Positions 1-7,072 of a stretch of DNA of 17,159 nt are shown here, one piece after another. The position numbers and the translations under genes were made by a program. Every line of letters begins with the position of its first letter. Within the stretch, counting starts at the first letter, position 1. The notes under the pieces were generated by a model. It saw only the letters and a list, made by a program, of their open reading frames with translations. It was not told where the DNA came from and did not search any database. Origin of the DNA: Burkholderiales bacterium (GTDB lineage Bacteria; Pseudomonadota; Gammaproteobacteria; Burkholderiales; Casimicrobiaceae); NCBI GenBank assembly GCA_025354075.1, contig JANXNO010000232.1, positions 1 through 17,159 of the forward strand, read 5' to 3'.

Positions 1-2
1 GC

Positions 3-95
3 AGGCGGGTATCCAGAAACATGGCTTGAGCGGAATGGTCAAATGAGCTGCGACAGCGACCATTCTGGATTCCCGCCTTCAGCGAGAATGACGAC
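3..95. repeat. Degenerate dispersed intergenic inverted repeat
   Basis: Positions 3-18 and 63-78 form a 16-bp inverted repeat with one mismatch (half-site TTCTGGATTCCCGCCT). The right arm runs into GGATTCCCGCCTTCAGCGAG and AATGACGAC, which resembles the common proteobacterial intergenic repeat with an ATTCCCGC...GCGGGAAT core. No coding potential is seen in it. Identity as a dispersed repeat is by resemblance; the genome copy number cannot be seen from one window. Confidence 0.5.
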
Positions 96-115
96 ATTGC
101 GAGGAAAACGGAAGA

Positions 116-277
116 ATGGCAACTCCGCGTAACACCATCAGCACTAAACGGAAAGCGTCCGGTGGAACTCGGATAGATTCTGCGAGCTCATGCTTGCCAA
201 CAAGTTGGTTGGTAGTCGGCTTCTCCATCGCCATCTATTCGACCGCTAAGTTAAATGGCAATAAGCGACAAAACTAG
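116..277 (+). CDS. Possible 53-aa small membrane protein overlapping the HNH gene
   Basis: An ATG at 116 opens a 53-codon frame that ends in TAG at 275-277, 23 nt inside the HNH gene in another frame. GAGGA at 101-105 is a plausible ribosome binding site, 10 nt before the ATG. The N-terminal half is basic and polar (MATPRNTISTKRKASGG). Residues 31-44 (WLVVGFSIAIYSTA) could be a short membrane segment, followed by a basic tail. I do not recognise a family. The overlap would allow translational coupling to the HNH gene, whose own SD is weak. It may equally be a chance ORF. Confidence 0.35.
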   Translation: MATPRNTISTKRKASGGTRIDSASSCLPTSWLVVGFSIAIYSTAKLNGNKRQN

Positions 278-998
278 AAAGATCCTTTGGGGGCGCTCAG
301 GGAATCGCTGTGTGATTTGTCGGCAACGATTGGTGGTTGACGAAACAGACGTGGACGCCGAGTCGGTGGTCGGTGACGAGTGCCATATCAAATCCGGCGC
401 GCCGAGCGGGCCGCGACATGACCCAGCTATTGATCCACAAAATATTGATCTTCTCGCCAACCTATTACTTCTCTGTCGTGTTCACCACAAGATGGTCGAC
501 GACCAATCCGAAACTTACACGGCTGACCTTCTTCGTTCCATCAAGACAAATCATGAGCAGTGGGTTGACGCCAAGTTCAACGAGAAGAACGATACTTCGC
601 AGGTCAGAATTCGGCGACTGAAAAGCGAAATTCCAGATGAACTAAAACCAGTCGAATCGGGAACAGAACTATTCAATTCTGTAACCGGCTCTCACGGCTC
701 GTATCTCAATCACGACGACAACTTAAACGACGCTGAGGTCGAAATAGTTGGATCTTTTCTGCAAAACATAAAAGATTGGATCGACATCGCGGTCGATCTC
801 GAACCAATAGATAGGGTGCGAGCAACAAAGTCGCTTAACGACGAAATGAATGATTTAAAGTCCAAAGGTTTTCTTGTTTTTGCGGCCAAAGAGAAGCAGC
901 GGCTCGAGGGCGGCGTTGGTGAACCGTCCGATTTTTTCGCTTTACATGTGACGGTTGCGCGTGCGACCGACCCCAAAATCTTTCGACAGGCCAAGTAA
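255..998 (+). CDS. HNH endonuclease-like protein
   Basis: The 247-residue product has an HNH (beta-beta-alpha-metal) nuclease module at about residues 10-85. Visible elements are the zinc knuckle C19-x2-C22, the catalytic-region His in DECH (H44), Asn69 in NLLLLC, and C74 with RVHH (H77, H78). Such modules cut DNA in restriction, homing and stand-alone nucleases. Residues about 120-247 are not recognised; they are charged, mostly helical in appearance, and hold the stretch FLQNIKDWIDIAV. A TAA codon lies directly before the ATG at 255, so the frame cannot start earlier. No strong SD is seen, so translation may be coupled to the small upstream ORF. By eye it is less GC-rich than the genes to its right, which suggests horizontal acquisition. 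The family call is firm; the biological role (defence, regulation or other) is unknown. Confidence 0.8.
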   Translation: MAISDKTRKILWGRSGNRCVICRQRLVVDETDVDAESVVGDECHIKSGAPSGPRHDPAIDPQNIDLLANLLLLCRVHHKMVDDQSETYTADLLRSIKTNHEQWVDAKFNEKNDTSQVRIRRLKSEIPDELKPVESGTELFNSVTGSHGSYLNHDDNLNDAEVEIVGSFLQNIKDWIDIAVDLEPIDRVRATKSLNDEMNDLKSKGFLVFAAKEKQRLEGGVGEPSDFFALHVTVARATDPKIFRQAK

Positions 999-1075
999 CT
1001 AGTGCCCACTAATACAGCTTTTTACTGAAGTACCCATTTAATAGGGGCTTAGCGTCTATTTTCATCAAATATCGA

Positions 1076-1128
1076 CTTTTGCATAAAACTGCTATCAGCC
1101 CTTATTCAATATGACGTTTATGCAAAAG
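1076..1128. repeat. 12-bp perfect inverted repeat between convergent genes
   Basis: CTTTTGCATAAA at 1076-1087 is exactly reverse-complementary to TTTATGCAAAAG at 1117-1128, with 29 nt between. It sits in the AT-rich 150-bp gap between the HNH gene (+) and the MFS gene (-), so a bidirectional terminator or the trace of a mobile element are both possible. The stem is AT-rich with a long loop, so it is not a textbook intrinsic terminator. Confidence 0.5.
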
Positions 1129-1149
1129 CTGATCACCAAAAATCTTTCA

Positions 1150-2403
1150 TCACGCCCGCTGCAAAACTCCACCCTCGCCCCTCCGCAACGCAATCGCTAG
1201 CAGCAACCCCGCAGCCAGCATCCATGCCGCGACCGGCAGCCACAGTTGAATCGTGGCGAAGGTTGGGTCTTTGTTGAGTTCTGTCCAGACGATCATCATG
1301 CGGGCGAAGGTGGCGATGGCTAGCAGCGAAAACAGCGCGCCGGTGACGATGCCTTCGTTGCTGCTTTTACTGTCGCCGCTGTTGTTGTGGCCCAGCGCGA
1401 GCGCCACCGTGACGGCACTCATCATGACGCAACCCCACGCGCCTCCGGCGATGAATTGCGCGGCGCTGAGCACGGTCAGGTTGCTCGCGTGCAGCGCGAT
1501 GAATGCGGCCTGCGCGCCGACCACGCTGCCTGCAGCCATGATGCAGAGCCCGCCGTAGCGTTGGGTGAGAAACGTTGTCGGCAACATGAGCAGGCTGAAG
1601 CCGATCCAGAAAACGGGCATCAGTTGCTCAAGCTCCGGTGGCTTGGCGAATTTGAGAAACAACGGCGCAGCGTTCAACGAAAAGTGAATCTGAAAGCCAA
1701 GGCCGAGCAGCACGATGGCGATCAGAAACAGGGCGAGCGGCGAGCGATTGTCCACGTTGCCTGATGTTGATGGCGGCGGCGTGGCCTCAGTTTGTGCAGG
1801 CGCATTTGCGAGGTTTCGTTCGGCCCATCCAAGGCCGAGCGTCACCATCAACAACGAAATGCTCGCCAGCGCAAACGGCAGACGCGGATCGGTCTCGCGC
1901 AAGGCAACCGTCAGGAAAGGTCCCAACGCGCCCGCGACACCGATACCAAACATTGAGAGTGACGCGAGCCATGGCACCGAATTGCGCGACGCGTACTTGC
2001 CGAGCAGCGCCAGCGGCGGCGCGCGCAACACCGATGAGCTGGCCGACCACAAAATCGTGAGCCCCAAGAACAGCGCTTCGCTGCCTGTCGGCGCTACAAA
2101 TGGCAGCAACAGGAACGCTGCGCAGGACACGCCGGTGGTCACGGCAACGATGCGCGACAGGCGGCCGACCACCAACGCCCAACGATCCGCCAGACGGCCC
2201 ATCAGCCAATCCATGAACGCGAAGATCACCTGATCGAGCATCAGGATCACGATCACCGCCTGCGGGCGAATGCCGACCTGCGCGGCAAGCTTCGGCAGGA
2301 AGATCACGTACACCGTCCAGGTCAGCGTGAAGAAGAGCTGCAGGAAAGCGAGGTAGAGCCCGATGCGGGTCTGGTGTGGCGCGTCAGGCTTTGCGGGCTC
2401 CAT
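1150..2403 (-). CDS. MFS transporter
   Basis: The 417-aa product is a hydrophobic protein with about 12 membrane segments and a polar central loop at about residues 195-221 (Ala/Pro/Thr-rich), the layout of the major facilitator superfamily. The loop between helices 2 and 3 carries a motif A-like sequence, DWLMGRLADRW (residues 65-75), with the usual G-x-L-A-D-R core. The length is normal for a single MFS unit. The substrate cannot be told. It lies 86 bp downstream of the MerR-family gene on the same strand, so co-transcription is possible, and a link to metal or stress efflux is inference from position only. No strong SD is seen before the ATG. It converges on the HNH gene. Confidence 0.85.
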   Translation of the reverse strand: MEPAKPDAPHQTRIGLYLAFLQLFFTLTWTVYVIFLPKLAAQVGIRPQAVIVILMLDQVIFAFMDWLMGRLADRWALVVGRLSRIVAVTTGVSCAAFLLLPFVAPTGSEALFLGLTILWSASSSVLRAPPLALLGKYASRNSVPWLASLSMFGIGVAGALGPFLTVALRETDPRLPFALASISLLMVTLGLGWAERNLANAPAQTEATPPPSTSGNVDNRSPLALFLIAIVLLGLGFQIHFSLNAAPLFLKFAKPPELEQLMPVFWIGFSLLMLPTTFLTQRYGGLCIMAAGSVVGAQAAFIALHASNLTVLSAAQFIAGGAWGCVMMSAVTVALALGHNNSGDSKSSNEGIVTGALFSLLAIATFARMMIVWTELNKDPTFATIQLWLPVAAWMLAAGLLLAIALRRGEGGVLQRA

Positions 2404-2418
2404 GAGGGTCGGCTATTC

Positions 2419-2434
2419 GTTGATAGGAATCAAC
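2419..2434 (-). promoter_or_regulatory. Short dyad upstream of the MFS start
   Basis: GTTGAT at 2419-2424 and ATCAAC at 2429-2434 form a perfect 6-bp inverted repeat with a 4-nt spacer, ending 15 nt before the MFS start codon. It could be an operator or an mRNA hairpin near the start codon. Such a short dyad may also be chance. Confidence 0.25.
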
Positions 2435-2489
2435 AATAAAGCTTATCAGGGGCGGAGGCGGGCTACGGAAAACGCAGCCGGGCAGCGCT

Positions 2490-2954
2490 TCAGAGCAGCT
2501 CAGCGACCGTATCAGGAGAAATTGTCGAATGCCCAGCGTGACAAGCGCAGGCTTCGCCGTGCGCAGCAGAAACAAGCTCATGCAGGATGCCGCAATCCTG
2601 CGTCGGATGCGGTGAACTGCACTGACGACGCAACGCAGTTAGTTGCTTCTCAAGGGCTCGCATGCTCTTAAGCCGTGCCTTCACCCGACTGATCTGCGCG
2701 TCCACCAACACGTTGATGTCGGCACAGTCAGATGCCGGTTGATCTACAAAATTCAGCAATCGTGTGACGTCCGCCAGCGGCATGTCAAGCGCGCGGCAGT
2801 GGCGGACAAACGCCAGTCGTTCAAGATGCGTCTTGCCATAGGTTCGATAGCCATTGGCCTCGCGGGCGGGCGGTGGCAGCAAAAGCAACTTCTCGTAATA
2901 GCGAACCGTTTCGACGTCAACGCCGGTGCGCTCCGCAAGTTCGCCTATGCGCAT
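2490..2954 (-). CDS. MerR-family Cd(II)/Pb(II)-responsive regulator (PbrR/CadR-like)
   Basis: The 154-aa product opens with the MerR winged helix-turn-helix (MRIGELAERTGVDVETVRYY), followed by the GYRTYG wing and a long dimerisation helix at about residues 80-111. Cysteines at 77, 112 and 121 match the three-Cys metal site of the PbrR/CadR group. Their 35- and 9-residue spacing is that known for PbrR-type regulators, while CadR has a shorter second interval. The tail adds C136, C138, H139 and H142, possibly a second metal site. Proteins of this family bind an over-long promoter spacer and untwist it when metal binds. The gene is divergent from the P-type ATPase, and the operator lies between them. 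AAAGG a few nt before the ATG can serve as SD. The family is firm; the exact metal (Pb, Cd or Zn) is inference. Confidence 0.88.
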   Translation of the reverse strand: MRIGELAERTGVDVETVRYYEKLLLLPPPAREANGYRTYGKTHLERLAFVRHCRALDMPLADVTRLLNFVDQPASDCADINVLVDAQISRVKARLKSMRALEKQLTALRRQCSSPHPTQDCGILHELVSAAHGEACACHAGHSTISPDTVAELL

Positions 2955-2996
2955 TGCTGCCTTTTAGTTGTGATTTGGATAGAGTGAATTTTACGC

Positions 2997-3027
2997 TTGA
3001 CTCTGTAGCGACTACAGGGTTTCTAAT
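2997..3027 (+). promoter_or_regulatory. MerR-type promoter/operator for the ATPase gene
   Basis: A TTGACT -35 box (2997-3002) is followed after 19 bp by TCTAAT (3022-3027) as a probable -10; TAATAT at 3024-3029 is an alternative with 21 bp. Between them lies the dyad ACTCTGTAG (3000-3008), CGA, CTACAGGGT (3012-3020), with one mismatch between the arms. A long spacer filled by such a dyad is the hallmark of MerR-family activated promoters, and this one closely resembles the remembered pbrA promoter. It should respond to the divergent regulator gene at 2490-2954, and may also autoregulate it. Confidence 0.85.
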
Positions 3028-3058
3028 ATGATCATTGCGGTACTGATTCAACACCCTC

Positions 3059-5347
3059 ATGCCTTCTACACACGATCACAAAGCTCACTCCCCCAGCGCT
3101 GGCCCGACGCGCAGTGACGCGCCGCCGATCGCAGAGGCAGTCATCGTCGCATCCCCTCAAGCCACGGTATGGCGCATCGCCACCATGGATTGCTCCGCCG
3201 AAGAAAGCGAGATTCGCCGTGCGCTGGAGCCAATTGCGGGTATTCGTTCGCTGAGCTTCCAGCTCGGTGCACGTACCCTCGCGATCAATTCGGACGAAGC
3301 TGCGCTGCAACCGGCACTGGAGGCCATTCGACGCGCCGGGTTCTCGCCGCAACCTGTTGTTGGCACGAACGAACAAGGCGCAGTCGACGGGAACGCCGAC
3401 GAGCACGGACACGCGGGTGATGACCAAGGCGGTGAGGCAAACAGCGGATGGTCTGGCGTTACGCGGTACGTCGCGGCCCTCGCCCTCGCCGTTGCCGCTG
3501 AACTGCTCTCGTTCTTCGCGCCCGATGCAATGCCCTGGAAGTTCGCAGGGATGGCGCTCGCCATCGTTGCCATCGGGCTCGCCGGATTGTCCACGTACAC
3601 CAAAGGATTGGCGGCGCTGCGGCACGGGCGCTTAAACATCAACGCCCTAATGACGGTGGCCGTGACTGGTGCGTTTTTGATTGGCCAATGGCCGGAGGCG
3701 GCGATGGTGATGGCGCTGTACGCCATTGCCGAATTGATCGAAGCGCGTGCCGTTGATCGTGCGCGTAACGCGATCAAAAGCCTAATGGCGCTCGCCCCGG
3801 AAGCATCAGACGTGCAACAGCCGGATGGCAGTTATGCGCGCATGTTGTCGAGCGCGGTGCCACTCGCGGCGGTGGTGCGGGTGAAGCCGGGTGAGCGGAT
3901 TCCGTTGGACGGCGCCATCGTCAGCGGCAGCAGCGCCATCAATCAGGCCCCGGTGACGGGCGAAAGTATCCCGGTCGACAAGCAACCGGGCGACGCTGTA
4001 TTTGCGGGCACCATCAACGAAACAGCAACGCTTGAAATCAAAATCACAGCGGTAGCGAGCAACAGCACGCTGGCCCGCATCATCCACGCGGTCGAGCAGG
4101 CGCAGGGCACGCGCGCACCGACACAACGTTTTGTAGACCGTTTCGCGTCCATCTACACCCCGGCGGTGTTTGCGCTGGCGCTGGCGGTCGCATTGATCGC
4201 GCCGTTCGCGCTCGGCTGGACGTGGGCATTTGCCGCCTACAAAGCGCTGGTGCTGCTGGTGATCGCTTGCCCCTGCGCGCTGGTGATCTCGACACCGGTC
4301 ACGGTGGTGAGCGGACTTGCTGCCGCCGCACGACGCGGCATCTTGATCAAGGGCGGCACGTACCTGGAGGAAGCGCGCAACATCAAAGCCATCGCGCTCG
4401 ACAAGACGGGAACCATCACTGAGGGCAAACCAAAACTCGTGGCGTTTGAGTTGCTCGATAACGCGCAGTCGCGTGAAGCCGCATCGACGCTCGCGCAAAG
4501 TCTGGCAGCGCAATCAGATCATCCCGTGTCCAAGGCCATTGCTGCGGGGCTCGCCGAGTCAGCAACCGCAGCCTCGCACACCGTGTCGTCGTTCACCGCC
4601 ATCGCGGGCCGAGGTGTGCAAGGCGACATTGATGGACAAAAATACGTGCTCGGGAATCATCGGCTGATCGAGGAACGTGGCCTGTGCAGCCCGGCCATCG
4701 AAGCAAAACTTGCCGAGCATGAGAATCAGGGCCGCACCGTGACCTTGCTTGCCACCGACCGCAACGTCATCGCGCTTTTCGCGGTGGCCGACACGATCAA
4801 ACCATCCTCGCAACAAGCGGTGGCCGAGCTGATAGCGCTTGGCGTCACGCCGGTCATGCTGACTGGCGACAACGTGGCGACGGCGCGCACTGTGGCCAAA
4901 CTCGCGGGCATCAGCGACGCGCGAGGCAACTTGTTGCCGGAAGACAAACTCAAAGCCATCGAGGACATGCAAGCGCGATACGGCCCAACGGCGATGAGTG
5001 GCGACGGCATCAATGACGCGCCTGCGCTGGCCATAGCGGATATCGGCTTCGCCATGGGCGGCGCGGGCACCGACACCGCGATGGAAGCTGCGGACATTGC
5101 CGTGATGAATGACGACCTGCGCCGCATCCCGGAAACCATTCGCCTGTCAAAACGAACGCACAACATCCTCTGGCAAAACATCACGCTGGCGCTCGGTATC
5201 AAAGTGGTGTTTATGGGCCTCGCGCTGTTCGGCGATGCGACGATGTGGATGGCCGTGTTCGCCGACATGGGCGCAAGTTTGTTGGTTGTATTTAATGGGT
5301 TACGGTTGTTGCGGACGTCGGAACTTTCGCAGAAATCGGTACACTAA
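3059..5347 (+). CDS. cadA: Heavy-metal P1B-type ATPase (Cd/Zn/Pb exporter)
   Basis: The 762-aa protein exports soft divalent metal ions across the inner membrane using ATP. In order it shows a His-containing N-terminus (THDHKAH), a heavy-metal-associated domain at about residues 36-98, a His/Asp linker, membrane helices from about 134, the actuator motif TGES (300-303), the ion-site CPC (404-406), the phosphorylated Asp448 in DKTGT, the HP motif (488-489), and the hinge GDGIND (648-653). The metal-binding domain carries MDCSAEE (C45) instead of GMxCxxC, a form known in ZntA/CadA/PbrA-like pumps. A single CPC motif plus a PbrR-like regulator favours Cd/Zn/Pb over Cu. No clear SD precedes the ATG. 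The gene ends 6 nt before the czcI-like gene. zntA or pbrA are equally fair names. Confidence 0.92.
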   Translation: MPSTHDHKAHSPSAGPTRSDAPPIAEAVIVASPQATVWRIATMDCSAEESEIRRALEPIAGIRSLSFQLGARTLAINSDEAALQPALEAIRRAGFSPQPVVGTNEQGAVDGNADEHGHAGDDQGGEANSGWSGVTRYVAALALAVAAELLSFFAPDAMPWKFAGMALAIVAIGLAGLSTYTKGLAALRHGRLNINALMTVAVTGAFLIGQWPEAAMVMALYAIAELIEARAVDRARNAIKSLMALAPEASDVQQPDGSYARMLSSAVPLAAVVRVKPGERIPLDGAIVSGSSAINQAPVTGESIPVDKQPGDAVFAGTINETATLEIKITAVASNSTLARIIHAVEQAQGTRAPTQRFVDRFASIYTPAVFALALAVALIAPFALGWTWAFAAYKALVLLVIACPCALVISTPVTVVSGLAAAARRGILIKGGTYLEEARNIKAIALDKTGTITEGKPKLVAFELLDNAQSREAASTLAQSLAAQSDHPVSKAIAAGLAESATAASHTVSSFTAIAGRGVQGDIDGQKYVLGNHRLIEERGLCSPAIEAKLAEHENQGRTVTLLATDRNVIALFAVADTIKPSSQQAVAELIALGVTPVMLTGDNVATARTVAKLAGISDARGNLLPEDKLKAIEDMQARYGPTAMSGDGINDAPALAIADIGFAMGGAGTDTAMEAADIAVMNDDLRRIPETIRLSKRTHNILWQNITLALGIKVVFMGLALFGDATMWMAVFADMGASLLVVFNGLRLLRTSELSQKSVH

Positions 5348-5353
5348 GGCTTC

Positions 5354-5701
5354 ATGCGTCGGTTCATCATTCTTTTGTTACTTTGCGTTTTGCCGCTTCA
5401 GTTTGCGCTGGCAGCCAGCGTGGATGCGCGCTTGCACGCGGGTAGCGACCATCATCATGAGGCGGCATCGCATTCGGATGACGTGGCGGCTGACACCGCT
5501 AACGCCGATGAATCGTCGTCACGCTCGCATGGTGAATGCGGCGCTTGCCACTGCTGCCATTCTGTAGCGATGCTCGGAACGCGCGCTGATCTCAAGCGCC
5601 CGACGGGTGTTGCCTCCATTGACTCTAACGGTCGCGATGCGCAGCATCGCAACGCCGCAACCGAGCGTCCAGACCGCCCCAACTGGTCAACCCTCGTCTA
5701 G
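5354..5701 (+). CDS. czcI: CzcI-like secreted metal-resistance protein
   Basis: The 115-aa product has a signal peptide (MRRFIILLLLCVLPLQFALA, cut near residue 20) and a mature part rich in His, Asp and Cys: DHHHEAASH (32-40) and CGACHCCH (62-69). Its end, RPDRPNWSTLV, matches the conserved C-terminus of CzcI proteins (pattern APDRPQW...), which precede czcC in known czc operons and are thought to modulate the efflux system. The position just before a czcC-type gene supports this. It starts 6 nt after the ATPase stop, so co-transcription is likely. Its TAG stop lies in the loop of a perfect 8-bp hairpin (5691-5711). Family by my recall of the terminal motif; function of the family is poorly known. 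Confidence 0.75.
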   Translation: MRRFIILLLLCVLPLQFALAASVDARLHAGSDHHHEAASHSDDVAADTANADESSSRSHGECGACHCCHSVAMLGTRADLKRPTGVASIDSNGRDAQHRNAATERPDRPNWSTLV

Positions 5702-5763
5702 CCGACGAGGGCACAGTTAATCAACTCGCCTGACGCTGTCGCGTCAGCAGCATTCCTCGTCGG
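5691..5763 (+). promoter_or_regulatory. Candidate leader RNA with mutually exclusive hairpins before czcC
   Basis: CCCTCGTC (5691-5698) pairs perfectly with GACGAGGG (5704-5711) around the czcI stop codon. The same right arm, as CCGACGAGG (5702-5710), also pairs perfectly with CCTCGTCGG (5755-5763), enclosing an inner perfect hairpin CTGACGC-TGTC-GCGTCAG (5730-5747). The two outer pairings share bases and cannot coexist. This is the layout of attenuators and translation switches. A T6 run follows at 5777-5782, but 13 nt from the stem, so a classic terminator is not obvious. What the switch would sense is unknown. Confidence 0.5.
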
Positions 5764-5800
5764 TTCCCGCCTGATCTTTTTTGATTCTGGAGAACCGAAC

Positions 5801-7072
5801 ATGTCCTTGTTTTCTCGCGCACCGCTGCGTGCCCGATCTCTGCTGGCGTTGGCGATTTGTGTCAGCCTAAGCACTCTGCCCGTCGCCGCGCAAAACGCTG
5901 CGACTGCGCAGTCTCCCGTTACCGCGTCCTCTACGTCACTCACGGTTGCCGACGCCTTTCAGTTCGCGCTTGCTCAACAACCGTGGACTCTCGCTGCGAG
6001 CGCGCGGCAACGCGAACAGCAATCGCGTGAAGCGCTCGCTGATTCTTGGTTAGCAGATAGTCCGACCATCGCTTCCGGCCTTAAAACCGGCAACCGCGAT
6101 GGTCTGCGCGAACTTGAAATCGAGATCAGCGCGCCTATTGCCACCGCTTCACGCCGATCGCTTCAGGTCGCCAGCGCTCGCGGTGAATCAGCCCTCTACA
6201 CGGCCAACCTCGCGCAACTTGCGCTCAAGCTCGCGGGCGATGTTCGCGATGCCTACTGGGCCGTGCAATTGGCGGCGGGCGAGTTGACGTTGGCGGATGA
6301 TGAAGTCAAACGCGCGGAACAGGTTGCGACTGATTCGGCGCGGCGCACCGCTGCGGGCGACTCCGCGCGCGTAGACACGCTGCAAGCCGAGCTAACCGTG
6401 CAGACGCTGCGATCAACGCGCGTCGAAGCGGAGCAGCGATTGAACGCCGCGCGGCAGATGTTGCGCGGATTAATCGGCGACGCTGCAAATCGTGGGCTTG
6501 CGGATACGGTTGAAATGCGGGGTAGCGCTGCGCCCCGCGCGCTGAACGATCACCCGTCGCTGCGGCTTGCCGGTCAATCGGAGCAACTGGCGCGAGCGAA
6601 ATTGAACGAAGCGGCAACGCTGACCAACGGCGCACCGACCGTGTCATTCGCGCTCACCAATGAGCGCAGCAACGGCAACGCTAATGCATCCACCGCGCGC
6701 ATTGGCGTCTCCTTTCCGTTCGGCGGTACGCAACGCGCAGCCCCACGTATCGCACTAGCGGGCGCGGAATTGGCAGAAGCGCAAGCGAGCGTTCCGCTGT
6801 TGCGCAGACAACTTGAAGCGGAAGCATCCACCGCGCAGGCGGCTGTGGCCATGGCCGAACAGCGCATCGAGGTACTGACCGAGCGGGGACGTTTGGCCAA
6901 TGAAGTCGCGACGCTTTACGCCAAAGCGTATCGGCTGGGCGAGCTGGACCTGCCTACCCGCCTGCGCGCGGAAGGCGAACGGGCAAACGCCAATCTCGCG
7001 TTAAACCGTGCCCGCATCGAACTCAAACACGCGATCTCTCGCGTCAATCAATCTCTGGGGCTGTTGCCATGA
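5801..7072 (+). CDS. czcC: CzcC-type outer membrane efflux factor (TolC family)
   Basis: The 423-aa protein is the outer-membrane channel of a tripartite CBA metal efflux pump. It has a signal peptide of about 30 residues (LLALAICVSLSTLPVAAQ) and two related alpha-helical halves with long heptad-like Ala/Glu/Arg stretches. A TolC-like pattern is seen in LALKLAGDVRDAYWAVQLA and, near the end, in AYRLGELDLPTRLRAE, a signature common in CzcC proteins. The length is usual for CzcC. GGAGAA at 5789-5794, 6 nt before the ATG, is a strong SD. The stop overlaps the next ATG (ATGA), so translation is coupled. The leader before it (5702-5800) holds the competing hairpins listed separately. Confidence 0.85.
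   Translation: MSLFSRAPLRARSLLALAICVSLSTLPVAAQNAATAQSPVTASSTSLTVADAFQFALAQQPWTLAASARQREQQSREALADSWLADSPTIASGLKTGNRDGLRELEIEISAPIATASRRSLQVASARGESALYTANLAQLALKLAGDVRDAYWAVQLAAGELTLADDEVKRAEQVATDSARRTAAGDSARVDTLQAELTVQTLRSTRVEAEQRLNAARQMLRGLIGDAANRGLADTVEMRGSAAPRALNDHPSLRLAGQSEQLARAKLNEAATLTNGAPTVSFALTNERSNGNANASTARIGVSFPFGGTQRAAPRIALAGAELAEAQASVPLLRRQLEAEASTAQAAVAMAEQRIEVLTERGRLANEVATLYAKAYRLGELDLPTRLRAEGERANANLALNRARIELKHAISRVNQSLGLLP

Noticed and set aside
3032..3777. Minus-strand ORFs of about 200 codons opposite the ATPase gene
   Set aside because: They are antisense to conserved ATPase domains and are Arg/Ala/Ser-rich frame shadows.
5755..5782. Intrinsic terminator before czcC
   Set aside because: The T6 run begins 13 nt after the end of the GC-rich stem, too far for a standard terminator.
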